Assembly: GCA_964592425.1 (NCBI GenBank)
Contig: CAZQCG010000008.1
Span: forward strand, 62,001-126,000
DNA from: Viridilinea sp964592425
GTDB lineage: Bacteria > Chloroflexota > Chloroflexia > Chloroflexales > Chloroflexaceae
Length of the DNA stretch: 64,000 bases
Direction of reading: 5' to 3'
Part shown: positions 36,137 to 45,436 of the stretch, in pieces
Layout: each line of letters begins with the position of its first letter
How positions within the stretch are numbered: the stretch's first letter is position 1
Notes under the pieces: model-generated
Told to the model about the DNA's origin: nothing
The model's input: only the letters and a program-made list of their open reading frames with translations
The model's database searches: none
Translations under genes and position numbers: made by a program

Positions 36137-38659
36137 CTACTCCACCAGGGCCGGACTCTCTTCGGGCTGAGCCTCGGCCTTACTGGCCTCAATCGCCCGC
36201 TGCGAGCGCAAACGCAACTCGTCGGCCTCCGTGTCAACCACGATCGTATCGCCCTCCTTGAAGTTGCCGTCAAGCAGTCCTTCCGCCAGGGGATCCTCGA
36301 TCACATTGGTGATCAGGCGGCGCAGGGGTCGGGCCCCGAAGGCCGGGTCATAGCCGCGCCGGGCCAGCAGCGCCAGGGCATCCTGATGTACATCAAGGCG
36401 CATCTGGTGCTCGTCAAGCTGGCGTTGCACCCGCTGGAGCATCAGCGTCGTGATGCGCTGGATCTCCTCGTTGGTGAGCGGGTGGAAGATGATCGTCGCA
36501 TCGATACGGTTGAGGAACTCGGGCCGGAAGAGTGACTTGAGCGCATCGTCCACCTTGCGCCGCATATCGGTCTGGTCGATCTCGTCAGCGTTGCCGCCGA
36601 AGCCGATCCGACTGGCACGGCGGATGTGCTCGGTGCCGACATTGGAAGTCATGATAATGATCGTATTACGGAAATCGACCTTACGCCCCTTACCGTCGGT
36701 GAGGTTGCCGTCCTCAAGCACCTGCAGCAACAGGTTAAAGGCATCGGGGTGAGCCTTCTCGATCTCGTCGAAGAGCACCACACTATAGGGCTTGCGGCGC
36801 ACCGCATCGGTCAACTGGCCGCCCTCGCCGTAGCCAACATAGCCGGGAGGTGAGCCAACCAGGCGCGACGTCGTGTGGCGCTCCTGGAACTCAGACATAT
36901 CAATCTTGATCAGGCTCTCCTCCGAGCCAAACATAAACTCGGCCAGGGTTTTGGCCAACTCGGTCTTGCCAACGCCGGTGGGTCCAAGGAAGATAAAGCT
37001 ACCGATGGGGCGCTTGGGATCCTTCAGCCCGGCGCGGGCGCGGCGCACCGCTTTGGAGATGGTGACAATCGCCTCCTGCTGGCCGATCACGCGGTTATGC
37101 AGGAACTCCTCCATCTGCATCAGGCGGATCGTCTCATCGCCCTTAAGGCGCGTCACCGGGATGCCCGTCCACATGCCGACCACCTCGGCAATATCCTCCT
37201 CGGTGACATAGGGCCGCTCGGCGACGCGGTTTTCCCCGCTAGCCATACCGATCTCGGCCTCGATCGTCGTAATACGTCCCTGCATACGCTCTTCGCGCTC
37301 GCGCAGGTCGGAGGCCAGGTCAAACTGCTTATCTTCGAGGGCGGCCTCTTTTTCCTTACGCAGCGCCTCCAGCCCGCGCAGGGCGTCACGCAGCTGGGGC
37401 GGCGTGGCGCTGCGGTACATCCGCACGCGGCTCGCTGCCTCGTCGATCAGGTCAATTGCCTTATCGGGGAGCTGGCGGTCGGGCACATAGCGGGCCGAGA
37501 GGGCGGCCGCAGCCTTAATCGCATCGTCCGAGATCTGCAATTGGTGAAAATCCTCGTAGCGCGACTTGATCCCACGCAGGATGAGCACCGTATCCTCAAG
37601 GCTAGGCTCATCGACCATCACCGGCTGGAAACGCCGTTCGAGGGCCGCATCACGCTCGATATACTTGCGGTACTCATCAAGCGTCGTGGCCCCGATCGTC
37701 TGCAACTCACCGCGCGAGAGGGCTGGCTTGAGGATGTTAGCGGCATCGAGCGTGCCTTCGGCCCCGCCCGCCCCGATAATCGTATGGAACTCGTCGATGA
37801 AGAGGATACAGCGGGTCTCTTTAATCTCGTCGATCACCCGCTTGAGGCGCTCCTCGAACTGGCCGCGGTATTTGGTACCAGCCACCAGGGCACCCATATC
37901 CAGGGTGACAACCCGCTTACCCTTGATGCTGTCGGGCACATCGCCCTGAATAATGCGCTGGGCCAGGCCCTCGATAATCGCTGTTTTGCCCACGCCAGGT
38001 TCGCCGATCAGGGCCGGATTATTCTTCGTCCGGCGCGAGAGGATCTGGATCACCCGCTCGATCTCATGCTGACGCCCGATGATCGGGTCGAGCCTCCCGG
38101 CCTCAGCCATCTCCGTAAGATCGGTGCCGAGCGCGTCGAGATAGGGCGTCTTCGACTGGCGCTGGGCAGACGATTGGCCGGACGAGCCGCTACGCTGCTC
38201 GGCGCTACCGGCGGTGCCGTGACGAAGCACGCGCATCACCTGGTTGCGCACCTGTTCGAGCGATACTCCCATAATATCGAGCACGCCCGTCGCCACACCT
38301 TCGCCATTGCGTACCAGACCCAGCAGCAGATGCTCGGTGCCAATATAGTGATGATTGAGGCGGCCAGCCTCCTCAATCGCGTACTTGATCACCTTCTGGG
38401 CGCGCGCGGTCAACTCCTGGTCAGTGAGCGGGGTACCTTCACCCATACCAACGATAAACTCGACCGCGCTGCGGGCCTGGGCCAGCTTGACACCGAGGTC
38501 ATCAAGCACGCGGGCCGCGATGCCCTCACTCTCACGGATCAGGCCCAGCAGAATATGCTCGGTGCCGATATAAGGGTGATTGAACGAGCGCGCCTCCTCG
38601 TGAGCCAACTGAAGTACCTGCTTGGCGCGCTTGGTGAACTTACTATAGAGATCGGACAT
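36137..38659 (-). CDS. clpC: ATP-dependent Clp protease ATP-binding subunit ClpC
   Basis: An 840-residue Hsp100 unfoldase. Two Clp-N repeats (about 1-145, FTKRAKQVLQLAHEEARSF) are followed by AAA-1 with Walker A GEPGVGKT and Walker B CILFIDEFH, a UVR segment (about 415-450, EDKQFDLASDLREREERM), and AAA-2 with GPTGVGKT and VVLFDEIEKAH. It feeds proteins to ClpP. The start MSDLYSKFT at 38659 has GGAG six bases upstream; a 13-codon longer reading is not needed. Its ATG is 42 bases after the rpsA stop, so both may be one transcript. No ctsR or mcsAB gene is nearby, unlike in Firmicutes. Confidence 0.96.
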   Translation of the reverse strand: MSDLYSKFTKRAKQVLQLAHEEARSFNHPYIGTEHILLGLIRESEGIAARVLDDLGVKLAQARSAVEFIVGMGEGTPLTDQELTARAQKVIKYAIEEAGRLNHHYIGTEHLLLGLVRNGEGVATGVLDIMGVSLEQVRNQVMRVLRHGTAGSAEQRSGSSGQSSAQRQSKTPYLDALGTDLTEMAEAGRLDPIIGRQHEIERVIQILSRRTKNNPALIGEPGVGKTAIIEGLAQRIIQGDVPDSIKGKRVVTLDMGALVAGTKYRGQFEERLKRVIDEIKETRCILFIDEFHTIIGAGGAEGTLDAANILKPALSRGELQTIGATTLDEYRKYIERDAALERRFQPVMVDEPSLEDTVLILRGIKSRYEDFHQLQISDDAIKAAAALSARYVPDRQLPDKAIDLIDEAASRVRMYRSATPPQLRDALRGLEALRKEKEAALEDKQFDLASDLREREERMQGRITTIEAEIGMASGENRVAERPYVTEEDIAEVVGMWTGIPVTRLKGDETIRLMQMEEFLHNRVIGQQEAIVTISKAVRRARAGLKDPKRPIGSFIFLGPTGVGKTELAKTLAEFMFGSEESLIKIDMSEFQERHTTSRLVGSPPGYVGYGEGGQLTDAVRRKPYSVVLFDEIEKAHPDAFNLLLQVLEDGNLTDGKGRKVDFRNTIIIMTSNVGTEHIRRASRIGFGGNADEIDQTDMRRKVDDALKSLFRPEFLNRIDATIIFHPLTNEEIQRITTLMLQRVQRQLDEHQMRLDVHQDALALLARRGYDPAFGARPLRRLITNVIEDPLAEGLLDGNFKEGDTIVVDTEADELRLRSQRAIEASKAEAQPEESPALVE

Positions 38660-38701
38660 TGTCTTCTCCACTTGGACAAGGGTACAGGGGGCAGCCAACG
38701 C

Positions 38702-39913
38702 TCATAACTGGTCATCGTCGGCCGGAGCCGCCTCCTGCGCATCACCGTCAGGGCTGAGGCGCAGACTAAGGCCCATGCGCTTACGCGCCGGGTCAATGCG
38801 GATCACCCGGGCCTGGACAACCTGCCCCTCGCTGACAAGCTCACGCGGGTTCTGGATGCGCTCATCGCCCATCTCAGAGATATGGATCAAACCCTCGATA
38901 CCATCTTCAATCCGCGCAAAAGCACCGAAGGTAGCAATCTGGGTAATCGTCCCTTCAACCACCTGACCGATCTGGTAACGTTCGCCAGCCTGGGTCCAGG
39001 GTTCACTCTGGGTACGTTTGATCGAAAGCGCGATGCGTTTGCGCTCGTGATCGATATTAAGAATACAGACCTGTACCGTATCGCCAGGCTTGAGCACCTC
39101 AGAGGGATGTTTAACCCGGCTCCAGGAGATCTCGGAGAGATGCACCAGCCCATCGGCACCGCCAATATCGACGAAGGCACCAAAGTCACAGACCGAGCTG
39201 ACGATCCCGCTACGCACATCACCTTCGCGCAGACTGGCAAGCAACTCGTCCTTCTTACTCTCGCGTGACTCCTGCATCGCCTGGCGTTCGGAGAGGATAA
39301 GCCGATTACGGGTACGGTTGAGCTCGATCACCTTCAGGAACAGGTCGGTATTGACCATGCGGGCCATATCCGACTGTTTCTGCATCTCAGAACCACGGCT
39401 GATCCCGCTGACCTGTGAGGCGGGCACAAAACCGCGCACGCCATCAAGGTTGACTAGCAAGCCACCCTTGTTATAGTTCACCACACGGGCACTGATCACC
39501 TCGCCCTTCTCCTGGGCAGCCTGCAAAACACGCCAACTACGCTCCTGACGCGCCTTATCGATCGAGAGCACCGCCCGGCCCTCTTTATCCTCAGACTGCA
39601 CCACAAAAACCAGCAGGGTCGCACCGATTTCGAGTGCAGCACGATCCTCGGGCAGCAGGGACTGCATCTCGCGGGAAGGAACCACCCCTTCGGCCTTTGA
39701 GCCGATATCAACCAGCAACTCGTCACGGTCGATGCGCATAAGCTTGCCATCAACCGTATCACCGTACTTGAGATTGCGGTAATCGTGGGCCGGATCTCTG
39801 AGGAACTGCTCCATCAGGGCCAGGTCTTCACCCTCAAAAGGTGAACCATTGTCGCCACGGTCATGTGGTGGAAGCAACTCGGAGCCAGCAGCACTCTCAG
39901 TGGTCTCTTCCAT
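38702..39913 (-). CDS. rpsA: 30S ribosomal protein S1 (four S1 domains)
   Basis: A 403-residue protein. An acidic N-terminal leader (about 1-48) is followed by four OB-fold S1 repeats starting near YGDTVDGKLM, KGEVISARVVNYNKGG, EGDVRSGIVSSVCDFGAFVDIGG and IGQVVEGTITQIATFGAFARIEDG. Repeats three and four carry the canonical GAFVDI/GAFARI and HLSEIS/HISEM motifs. It recruits mRNA to the ribosome. Four domains are usual in non-proteobacterial S1. A strong promoter lies 68-96 bases upstream. Confidence 0.95.
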   Translation of the reverse strand: MEETTESAAGSELLPPHDRGDNGSPFEGEDLALMEQFLRDPAHDYRNLKYGDTVDGKLMRIDRDELLVDIGSKAEGVVPSREMQSLLPEDRAALEIGATLLVFVVQSEDKEGRAVLSIDKARQERSWRVLQAAQEKGEVISARVVNYNKGGLLVNLDGVRGFVPASQVSGISRGSEMQKQSDMARMVNTDLFLKVIELNRTRNRLILSERQAMQESRESKKDELLASLREGDVRSGIVSSVCDFGAFVDIGGADGLVHLSEISWSRVKHPSEVLKPGDTVQVCILNIDHERKRIALSIKRTQSEPWTQAGERYQIGQVVEGTITQIATFGAFARIEDGIEGLIHISEMGDERIQNPRELVSEGQVVQARVIRIDPARKRMGLSLRLSPDGDAQEAAPADDDQL

Positions 39914-39980
39914 GCGTTACCTTTGCACAGAGCGACGAGTGCCAACATTGTGGCTGAAGGAGAGGGTAGATTCGTCATGC

Positions 39981-40009
39981 ATTATACGCCGCGTCAGGAC
40001 AAAGCGCAA
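39981..40009 (-). promoter_or_regulatory. sigma70 promoter of rpsA-clpC
   Basis: On the minus strand TTGCGC (40009-40004) and a perfect TATAAT (39986-39981) are 17 bases apart. This leaves a leader of about 60 bases before the rpsA ATG (39913). Confidence 0.65.
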
Positions 40010-40038
40010 CGGCGGGAATACGAAGTACACCCGACGAG

Positions 40039-40719
40039 CTACTCCTCGCGCAGGATGTAGCCAGCGCCGCGAACGGTCTGGATGACCCGCGGTGCGCCGC
40101 CGACCTCGATCTTCTGACGCAGGTAGCGCACATAGACTTCGATGATGTTACTTTCACCACCAAAATCGTAGCCCCAGACCCGATCGTAGATCACCTCGCG
40201 GGTCAGCACCTGGTTAGGGTGGCGCATAAAGAGTTCGAGCAGGTCGTACTCTTTCGCCGTCAGTTCAACCCGACGCTCGGCAACGCGCAACTCGCGCGCA
40301 GCGGTATCAAGGGTCAGGCCAGCGAAGCGCAGCACCTCATGCTGCTGGCTGGCCTGGCGCCGACGCAGCTGCACCCGAATGCGCGCCAGCAATTCCTCGA
40401 AGGCAAAAGGCTTAACCAGGTAGTCGTCGGCACCATGTTCGAGGCCGCGCACGCGATCAGCGACGGCATCGCGGGCCGTGAGAATAATGATCGGGATGTC
40501 CGAGGCAGCCCGCAACCGGCTGGCCACCTCCAGGCCGTCGAGGCCGGGCAACATCAGGTCGAGGATCACCAGGTCGTGCGTGCTCTCACGGGCAACTGCC
40601 AGACCGGAGGGACCATCAGCGGCGACGGTGACCTGAAAGCCCTCAAGTACGAGACCACGCCGTAGGTAGTTGGCGATCTCTTGCTCGTCCTCAATGATCA
40701 GAATGTGCGGCGTTGTCAT
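40039..40719 (-). CDS. OmpR/PhoB-family response regulator (orphan)
   Basis: A 226-residue regulator. The receiver domain (about 4-117) has acidic pocket residues Glu10, Asp11, phosphoacceptor Asp54 (VILDLMLPGLDG), Thr in ILTARD and Lys in LVKPFAFEEL. The winged-helix domain (about 130-224) shows VELTAKEYDLLELFMRHPNQVLTREVIYDRVWG and VRYLRQKIE...IQTVRGAGYIL. No histidine kinase is next to it; the only one in the window (54402) lies 14 kb away. It ends just before the rpsA promoter and follows the U32 gene on the same strand. Confidence 0.95.
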   Translation of the reverse strand: MTTPHILIIEDEQEIANYLRRGLVLEGFQVTVAADGPSGLAVARESTHDLVILDLMLPGLDGLEVASRLRAASDIPIIILTARDAVADRVRGLEHGADDYLVKPFAFEELLARIRVQLRRRQASQQHEVLRFAGLTLDTAARELRVAERRVELTAKEYDLLELFMRHPNQVLTREVIYDRVWGYDFGGESNIIEVYVRYLRQKIEVGGAPRVIQTVRGAGYILREE

Positions 40720-40759
40720 AAAGGGTTCTCACTTGTTACAGCTTGCTACCGCCGCGCTG

Positions 40760-43285
40760 TCACAGCAGGGGGATTGTCGCATATCCCGCCGGTACGAACA
40801 GGCTGCCCTCGGTGGTGCCCTCAGGGGCTAATGCCGCCAGCCGCTGGCCTAACTCCGCAGGCGTGAGTTGCTCGTCCAGGGCCATACGCCAGGCCCGACT
40901 CACCTCGCCCACCTGGACCGCCGTCTCATGCACAAATTCAAGCCGGTAATGCCCAATCCCCGCCCCACGCCAGGTGGACAGATGGCGACTCGCCACCTGA
41001 GCCTCGGCCCCAAACACGGTATTCCGACAGCCTACATCGGCCATCACCGGGTGTGCGCGCCCCTGCTGGTCACGTAGCGCAAGGCTGTGCCGCTCGCAGG
41101 GACGCCCACAATCCTTATAACTCGTTCCCGTCGAGAGAAAACGACAGAAGACACAGTGCTCGGTATGGAAAACCGGCAAATGCTGGTAGGCCACCACCTC
41201 CACCACACCCGGTTCCAGGGCCTGCGCCAGGGCGGAGACCTGCGCTGCATTCAGGTCGTAGGTCGGCGTCAGGCGCGTCAGGCCCAACTCAAGCAGCGTA
41301 CGTGTACTCAACAGGTTCGCCGCATTTAGGCTAAAATCGCCATGCAACTCCGGTGCCTGTCCCTGACTCAGGGCATAGAGCAGCCCGCTTGAACGCACCA
41401 GCAGGGGCGTGCCGAGTTTGCGCAAGAAGTTGACGATCCGCTCCTCGCCGGGCTTGAGGATACGCGGGCTGGCCACGCGCACCGCAATACCGGCTGCCTG
41501 CACCTGCTCCACCGCTGCACGCAAACCATAGAGATCCAGGTAATCAAGAGTAATGCTATCCGGGCCAACCGCCACTGCCGCCTCAAGCTGCGCGGGGCTA
41601 CGCACCAGCAGGTGCAACGCCGGGCGAAGCGGGCTGGGCAGAGCTGGCTGCCGCAGGTGATCCAGCCCACTCAGTGCCGCCAGCGCCGCCGCCGGGGCCA
41701 TCCCGCTGATCGGGCGCGGACGCCCCTGCAAGTCGGACAGCATCTCAGTCGCCTCGCGCCGCAGGCTGTTCAGCAACGAGGTCGGCACAAAGGGGTTACC
41801 GTCCAGCTCAACGTCAAGCTCCACCAACTGGTAGGGGGTTGTCCCCAGCCGCCCGAGTTGCTCACGCAGCACCGCCATACTCACCCTATGCTGCTGAGCC
41901 GCAACCAGAGGTGCTGGCGAACACACGGTCACCCGCAACTCCGGCTGATCCAACAAGCTCCATGTCAACTCTAGCGGCAAGCCCACCCCCGCCACGGCCT
42001 GCACGCGCAGCGGCTGGCGGCGCAGTGGCGCTGCTGGCTGGAGCAAAGGGCGTACCGCCCGTTCAAGCTCCGGGTCATGGGTGCGCCAGAGCAGGTCGCC
42101 GACCCGAACGCGCCGCAGATCAACCGCCGCATAGCCCAGCTGCACCTCGACCAGCCCAGTAGCGGCAGGCAGCACATGATAGATCCGCCCACCCTCTTCC
42201 GGCTCCTCCGGGCTACGCCAGTCGGCCGCATCAAAGACAATCCCGTCACCTGGTTTGAGTGGGGCTGCCGCCGCCGCCGGATTCGGGGCCACCAGCACCC
42301 CCCCTGGCAACACCTGCACGACCCGGCCCACGAGCACCCCTCGGTGGCGCGGAGCACGCCCATCGACCACCGTCTGATGGTTCGTGCCGCGCACAAAGTG
42401 CGGGCCAAGCCCGCGTGAATAGACCTGCGCCAGACGCAACTCCTCCAGCGGACTCACACTCAGCGCAAGGCCCGCCCAGGCTTCGTCAACCGCCTTCCGG
42501 TAGGCTGCTGTGGTCAAAGCCACGTAGGCCGCATCCTTATAACGCCCCTCAATCTTCAGCGCGGCGATACCCAATCCAACAATCCGTGGCAGCTCATGCA
42601 GCGCATAGAGATCGCCCGGTGAGAGCAGGTAGCGTGCCGCGCCAAGCGGTTTGCGCACCCCGTCTACCAGCAGATCGTAGGGCAGGCGGCAGGACTGGGC
42701 GCACTGGCCACGGTTGGCACTCCGCCCACCCCACGCCTCCGACGAAAAACACTGCCCAGAGTAGGAGACGCAGAGCGCCCCATGCACAAACATCTCCAAT
42801 TCAATCGGGCTCACCCGGCTGATCGCCGCAATCTCCTCCAGCGCCAATTCACGCGCCAACACCACCCGGCGCACCCCCAGCTGTGCCGCCAGGGCCACCC
42901 CTTCCGCACTGCTGATGCTCATCTGAGTCGAGCCATGCACCTCCACCTCAGGGGCGATCAGGTGCAGCAGGCGGGCTATGCCCAGATCCTGCACAATAAA
43001 GGCATCGGCTCCCGCTGCCGCAATCGTGGCCGCCACTCGTGCTGCTTCAGCCAACTCATGCTCAAAGACAAGCGTATTAAAGGTAACATAGCCCTTCACG
43101 CCACGCCGATGGAGCGTACGCATCACCTCAGGCAATTCGTCCAGGCTGAAACCTACCTTGGCCCGCGCCGTAAAATGTTTCAGGCCAAAGTAGACCGCGT
43201 CCGCGCCGGACTCTACCGCAGCCTGCAACTGCGGCCAGTAACCGGCCGGACTCATCACTTCTGGCTTCTGATGAGGACGTACCAT
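40760..43285 (-). CDS. U32 family peptidase-like protein (RlhA/YdcP-like, long form)
   Basis: An 841-residue protein. The N-terminal U32 domain begins PEVMSPAGYWPQLQAAVESGADAVYFGL and holds LVFVHG-like text (MFVHGALCVSYSGQCFSS) followed by a Cys cluster NRGQCAQSCRLPY. These Cys are the predicted Fe-S ligands in family members used for tRNA and 23S rRNA hydroxylation (RlhA, TrhP). A DUF3656-type beta region follows at about 330-480. A second Cys-rich segment, HTEHCVFCRFLSTGTSYKDCGRPCERH (about 715-742), is typical of the long form. The likely role is hydroxylation of an RNA base and not proteolysis. Confidence 0.88.
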   Translation of the reverse strand: MVRPHQKPEVMSPAGYWPQLQAAVESGADAVYFGLKHFTARAKVGFSLDELPEVMRTLHRRGVKGYVTFNTLVFEHELAEAARVAATIAAAGADAFIVQDLGIARLLHLIAPEVEVHGSTQMSISSAEGVALAAQLGVRRVVLARELALEEIAAISRVSPIELEMFVHGALCVSYSGQCFSSEAWGGRSANRGQCAQSCRLPYDLLVDGVRKPLGAARYLLSPGDLYALHELPRIVGLGIAALKIEGRYKDAAYVALTTAAYRKAVDEAWAGLALSVSPLEELRLAQVYSRGLGPHFVRGTNHQTVVDGRAPRHRGVLVGRVVQVLPGGVLVAPNPAAAAAPLKPGDGIVFDAADWRSPEEPEEGGRIYHVLPAATGLVEVQLGYAAVDLRRVRVGDLLWRTHDPELERAVRPLLQPAAPLRRQPLRVQAVAGVGLPLELTWSLLDQPELRVTVCSPAPLVAAQQHRVSMAVLREQLGRLGTTPYQLVELDVELDGNPFVPTSLLNSLRREATEMLSDLQGRPRPISGMAPAAALAALSGLDHLRQPALPSPLRPALHLLVRSPAQLEAAVAVGPDSITLDYLDLYGLRAAVEQVQAAGIAVRVASPRILKPGEERIVNFLRKLGTPLLVRSSGLLYALSQGQAPELHGDFSLNAANLLSTRTLLELGLTRLTPTYDLNAAQVSALAQALEPGVVEVVAYQHLPVFHTEHCVFCRFLSTGTSYKDCGRPCERHSLALRDQQGRAHPVMADVGCRNTVFGAEAQVASRHLSTWRGAGIGHYRLEFVHETAVQVGEVSRAWRMALDEQLTPAELGQRLAALAPEGTTEGSLFVPAGYATIPLL

Positions 43286-43312
43286 AGATGCTCTAGCGGA
43301 GAGATCATAGGC

Positions 43313-43330
43313 GCCGACCCGCTGGTCGGC
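43313..43330. other. Perfect hairpin upstream of the U32 gene
   Basis: GCCGACC-CGCT-GGTCGGC has a 7-bp GC-rich stem with a 4-base loop, 28 bases upstream of the U32 start codon. There is no T-run, so it is not a standard terminator. Confidence 0.5.
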
Positions 43331-43408
43331 AACTCACTACCAGCATACCATACTTCAGAAAGGTGCTTCCCAGTACCTGCTACGGAGGCCCATCCGCGAC
43401 CCTGGTAA

Positions 43409-43436
43409 TTGCCGGATGCGGCCTTGCGTGTATACT
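43409..43436 (+). promoter_or_regulatory. Putative promoter of the WD40 kinase gene
   Basis: TTGCCG (43409-43414) and TATACT (43431-43436) are 16 bases apart, about 70 bases before the ATG at 43505. Confidence 0.45.
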
Positions 43437-43504
43437 AGAACTCAGCGTACCTCCTCCCGCTGTCGGGCCGGGCAACGGGATTCGTCATAAGGCGCATCGT
43501 ACAT

Positions 43505-45436
43505 ATGCTTCAGCCTGGGGCCATCCTGCAGCAGCGCTACAAGGTGATCGACTCCATCGGCAAAGGTGGCATGGGCTCGGTCTACCGTGCCCGTGACCTG
43601 CGCCTGCGCACCGATGTTGCGCTCAAAGAGACCCTCTTCACCGATGAGGTCTACCGCCGGGCCTTTGAGCACGAGGCCCAGATCCTCGCCAGGTTACGCC
43701 ACCAGGCCCTCCCCCGCGTGATCGATCACTTCGTCGAAGGCCCGGGCCAGTTCCTGGTCATGGAATTCATCCACGGCGAAGACCTTGGCAATCAGCTCGC
43801 CCGACTCGGCCCGCGCTTCGCTACCCTCGAAGCCCTGCCAACTATCCTGCGCTGGGCCGACCAGTTGCTCGATGCCCTCAACTACCTCCATACCCGCCCC
43901 CGCCCGGTCTACCACCGCGACATCAAACCCAAGAATCTCAAACTCACCCAGAGCTTCGATATCATCCTGCTTGACTTCGGCCTCGCCCGTGGCGGCTTCA
44001 CCGTCGCCGTTGATGCCTCCCTGGCCGACGAGGTCGCCCAGAAAAGAATCTACGGCTTCACCCCACCCTATGCTCCGATCGAGCAGATGCGTGATGGCGA
44101 GCCCGATGCACGCAGTGATCTCTATGCCCTCGGCGCAACCCTCTACCATATGCTCACTGCGACCCTGCCCGTGGACGCAATGACCCGTATGACGCGCCTG
44201 CTCAATCGCCAGCCCGACCCTCTCCGCCCTATCCGTAGCCTTGCACCCCATGTCCCCGCCCCCATCGCCGCCACCATTGAGCAGGCCCTGGCCGTTATCA
44301 TTGATGATCGCCCGGCGACGGCCCGGGTGATGCGCAGCGCCCTGGCCCAGGCCCGCGCCGAAGTCGCCGCAGCGGCCGCTCCCGCGATCCCCCTCAGCAC
44401 GACGCCAACGAGCGAGCCGCAGGTCGCCTCCGTCAGTAGACCCCACCCTGAGGAGCATACCGAACTCCTCAGCAACCTCGACCATACCCCGGCCTTCCCT
44501 AGCGCAGTCACCCCCAGTATGATCAGCGCTGAAAGCTCCAGCTCCGCGACACCCATCGGCACTCTGCTACGTATGCTCACGACCGGTAGCCCCATCCATG
44601 CCCTCGATTTCAGCCCCGATTCCTCTACTCTCGCTGCTGCCTACGAGGACCATACCATCGGCCTCTGGCGTATGCGCGACTACACCCAGTGCGCCAGTCT
44701 CCAGGGTCACACCAGCGGCGTACGCAGTCTGCGCTTCGCCCCTAATCAGCAGTTGCTCGCCTCTGGCAGTGAAGACGAGTCGGTACGTTTCTGGCAGGCC
44801 GATGATGGCACGCCTGTGCGCCGGCACCAGCTTTCAGGTTGCCCGATCGAGAGCCTTGCTTTTAGCCCCGCTGGTGACCGGCTGGCGATCGGCGGTTGGG
44901 GAAGCGCCGTCAGCCTTTGTTATGTCGAAGCGTACAATCTACGCTCGGCAGCTATGCTACCCTGCCCGTTTGTGCATAGCCTGGCCTTCAGCCCCGACGG
45001 TAAAATCCTGGCCGCCGGTGCCTATGATGGGGCCGTCTATCTCTGGAACGTCGCTGACGGCACACCCATCGAAACCCTGACCGGCTTCCCCACCTTCATC
45101 CTTACCCTCGCCTTCAGCCCCGACGGAGCTTTCATGGCTGCCAGTAGCCAGAACCGTGTGCGCATCTGGCGTATGAGTGACCGCAAGCCGATCGAGTTGC
45201 TGCAAGGCCACCGTGGCCCTGTTCATAGTCTGGCCTTCAGCCCCGATCGTAGCCTGCTGGCCACTGGCAGTGAGGATCATACGGTACGCCTCTGGCAGGT
45301 CCGCGACTGGAATAGCATCGCCACACCGCTCGAACACCGGGCTGGTGTCGCCAGCCTGGCCTTCAGCCCTGATGGGGCAACCATTGCCTCAGGCACGCAT
45401 GATGGACGAATCTGTCTCTGGCGGATCAAGGGCTAA
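43505..45436 (+). CDS. Ser/Thr protein kinase with C-terminal WD40 propeller
   Basis: A 643-residue protein. The kinase domain (about 11-275) is complete: IGKGGMGSVYRARD, Lys in VALKE, YHRDIKPKNLKL and DFGLARGG. A low-complexity linker (about 280-350, Ala/Ser/Thr/Pro) leads to about seven WD40 blades (about 360-643), each with a phrase like HSLAFSPDGKILAAG...VYLWNV. The propeller probably binds a partner or substrate. No membrane segment is seen, so it is likely cytoplasmic. Its 3' end overlaps the convergent glycosyltransferase gene by 11 bases. Confidence 0.95.
   Translation: MLQPGAILQQRYKVIDSIGKGGMGSVYRARDLRLRTDVALKETLFTDEVYRRAFEHEAQILARLRHQALPRVIDHFVEGPGQFLVMEFIHGEDLGNQLARLGPRFATLEALPTILRWADQLLDALNYLHTRPRPVYHRDIKPKNLKLTQSFDIILLDFGLARGGFTVAVDASLADEVAQKRIYGFTPPYAPIEQMRDGEPDARSDLYALGATLYHMLTATLPVDAMTRMTRLLNRQPDPLRPIRSLAPHVPAPIAATIEQALAVIIDDRPATARVMRSALAQARAEVAAAAAPAIPLSTTPTSEPQVASVSRPHPEEHTELLSNLDHTPAFPSAVTPSMISAESSSSATPIGTLLRMLTTGSPIHALDFSPDSSTLAAAYEDHTIGLWRMRDYTQCASLQGHTSGVRSLRFAPNQQLLASGSEDESVRFWQADDGTPVRRHQLSGCPIESLAFSPAGDRLAIGGWGSAVSLCYVEAYNLRSAAMLPCPFVHSLAFSPDGKILAAGAYDGAVYLWNVADGTPIETLTGFPTFILTLAFSPDGAFMAASSQNRVRIWRMSDRKPIELLQGHRGPVHSLAFSPDRSLLATGSEDHTVRLWQVRDWNSIATPLEHRAGVASLAFSPDGATIASGTHDGRICLWRIKG

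Noticed and set aside
36875..38707. Long open frame (610 codons) on the plus strand
   Set aside because: It is antisense to clpC, whose frame matches a well-known family along its full length. High GC creates such frames.
43313..43330. Rho-independent terminator
   Set aside because: The stem is perfect, but no T-run follows on either strand and no gene ends here.
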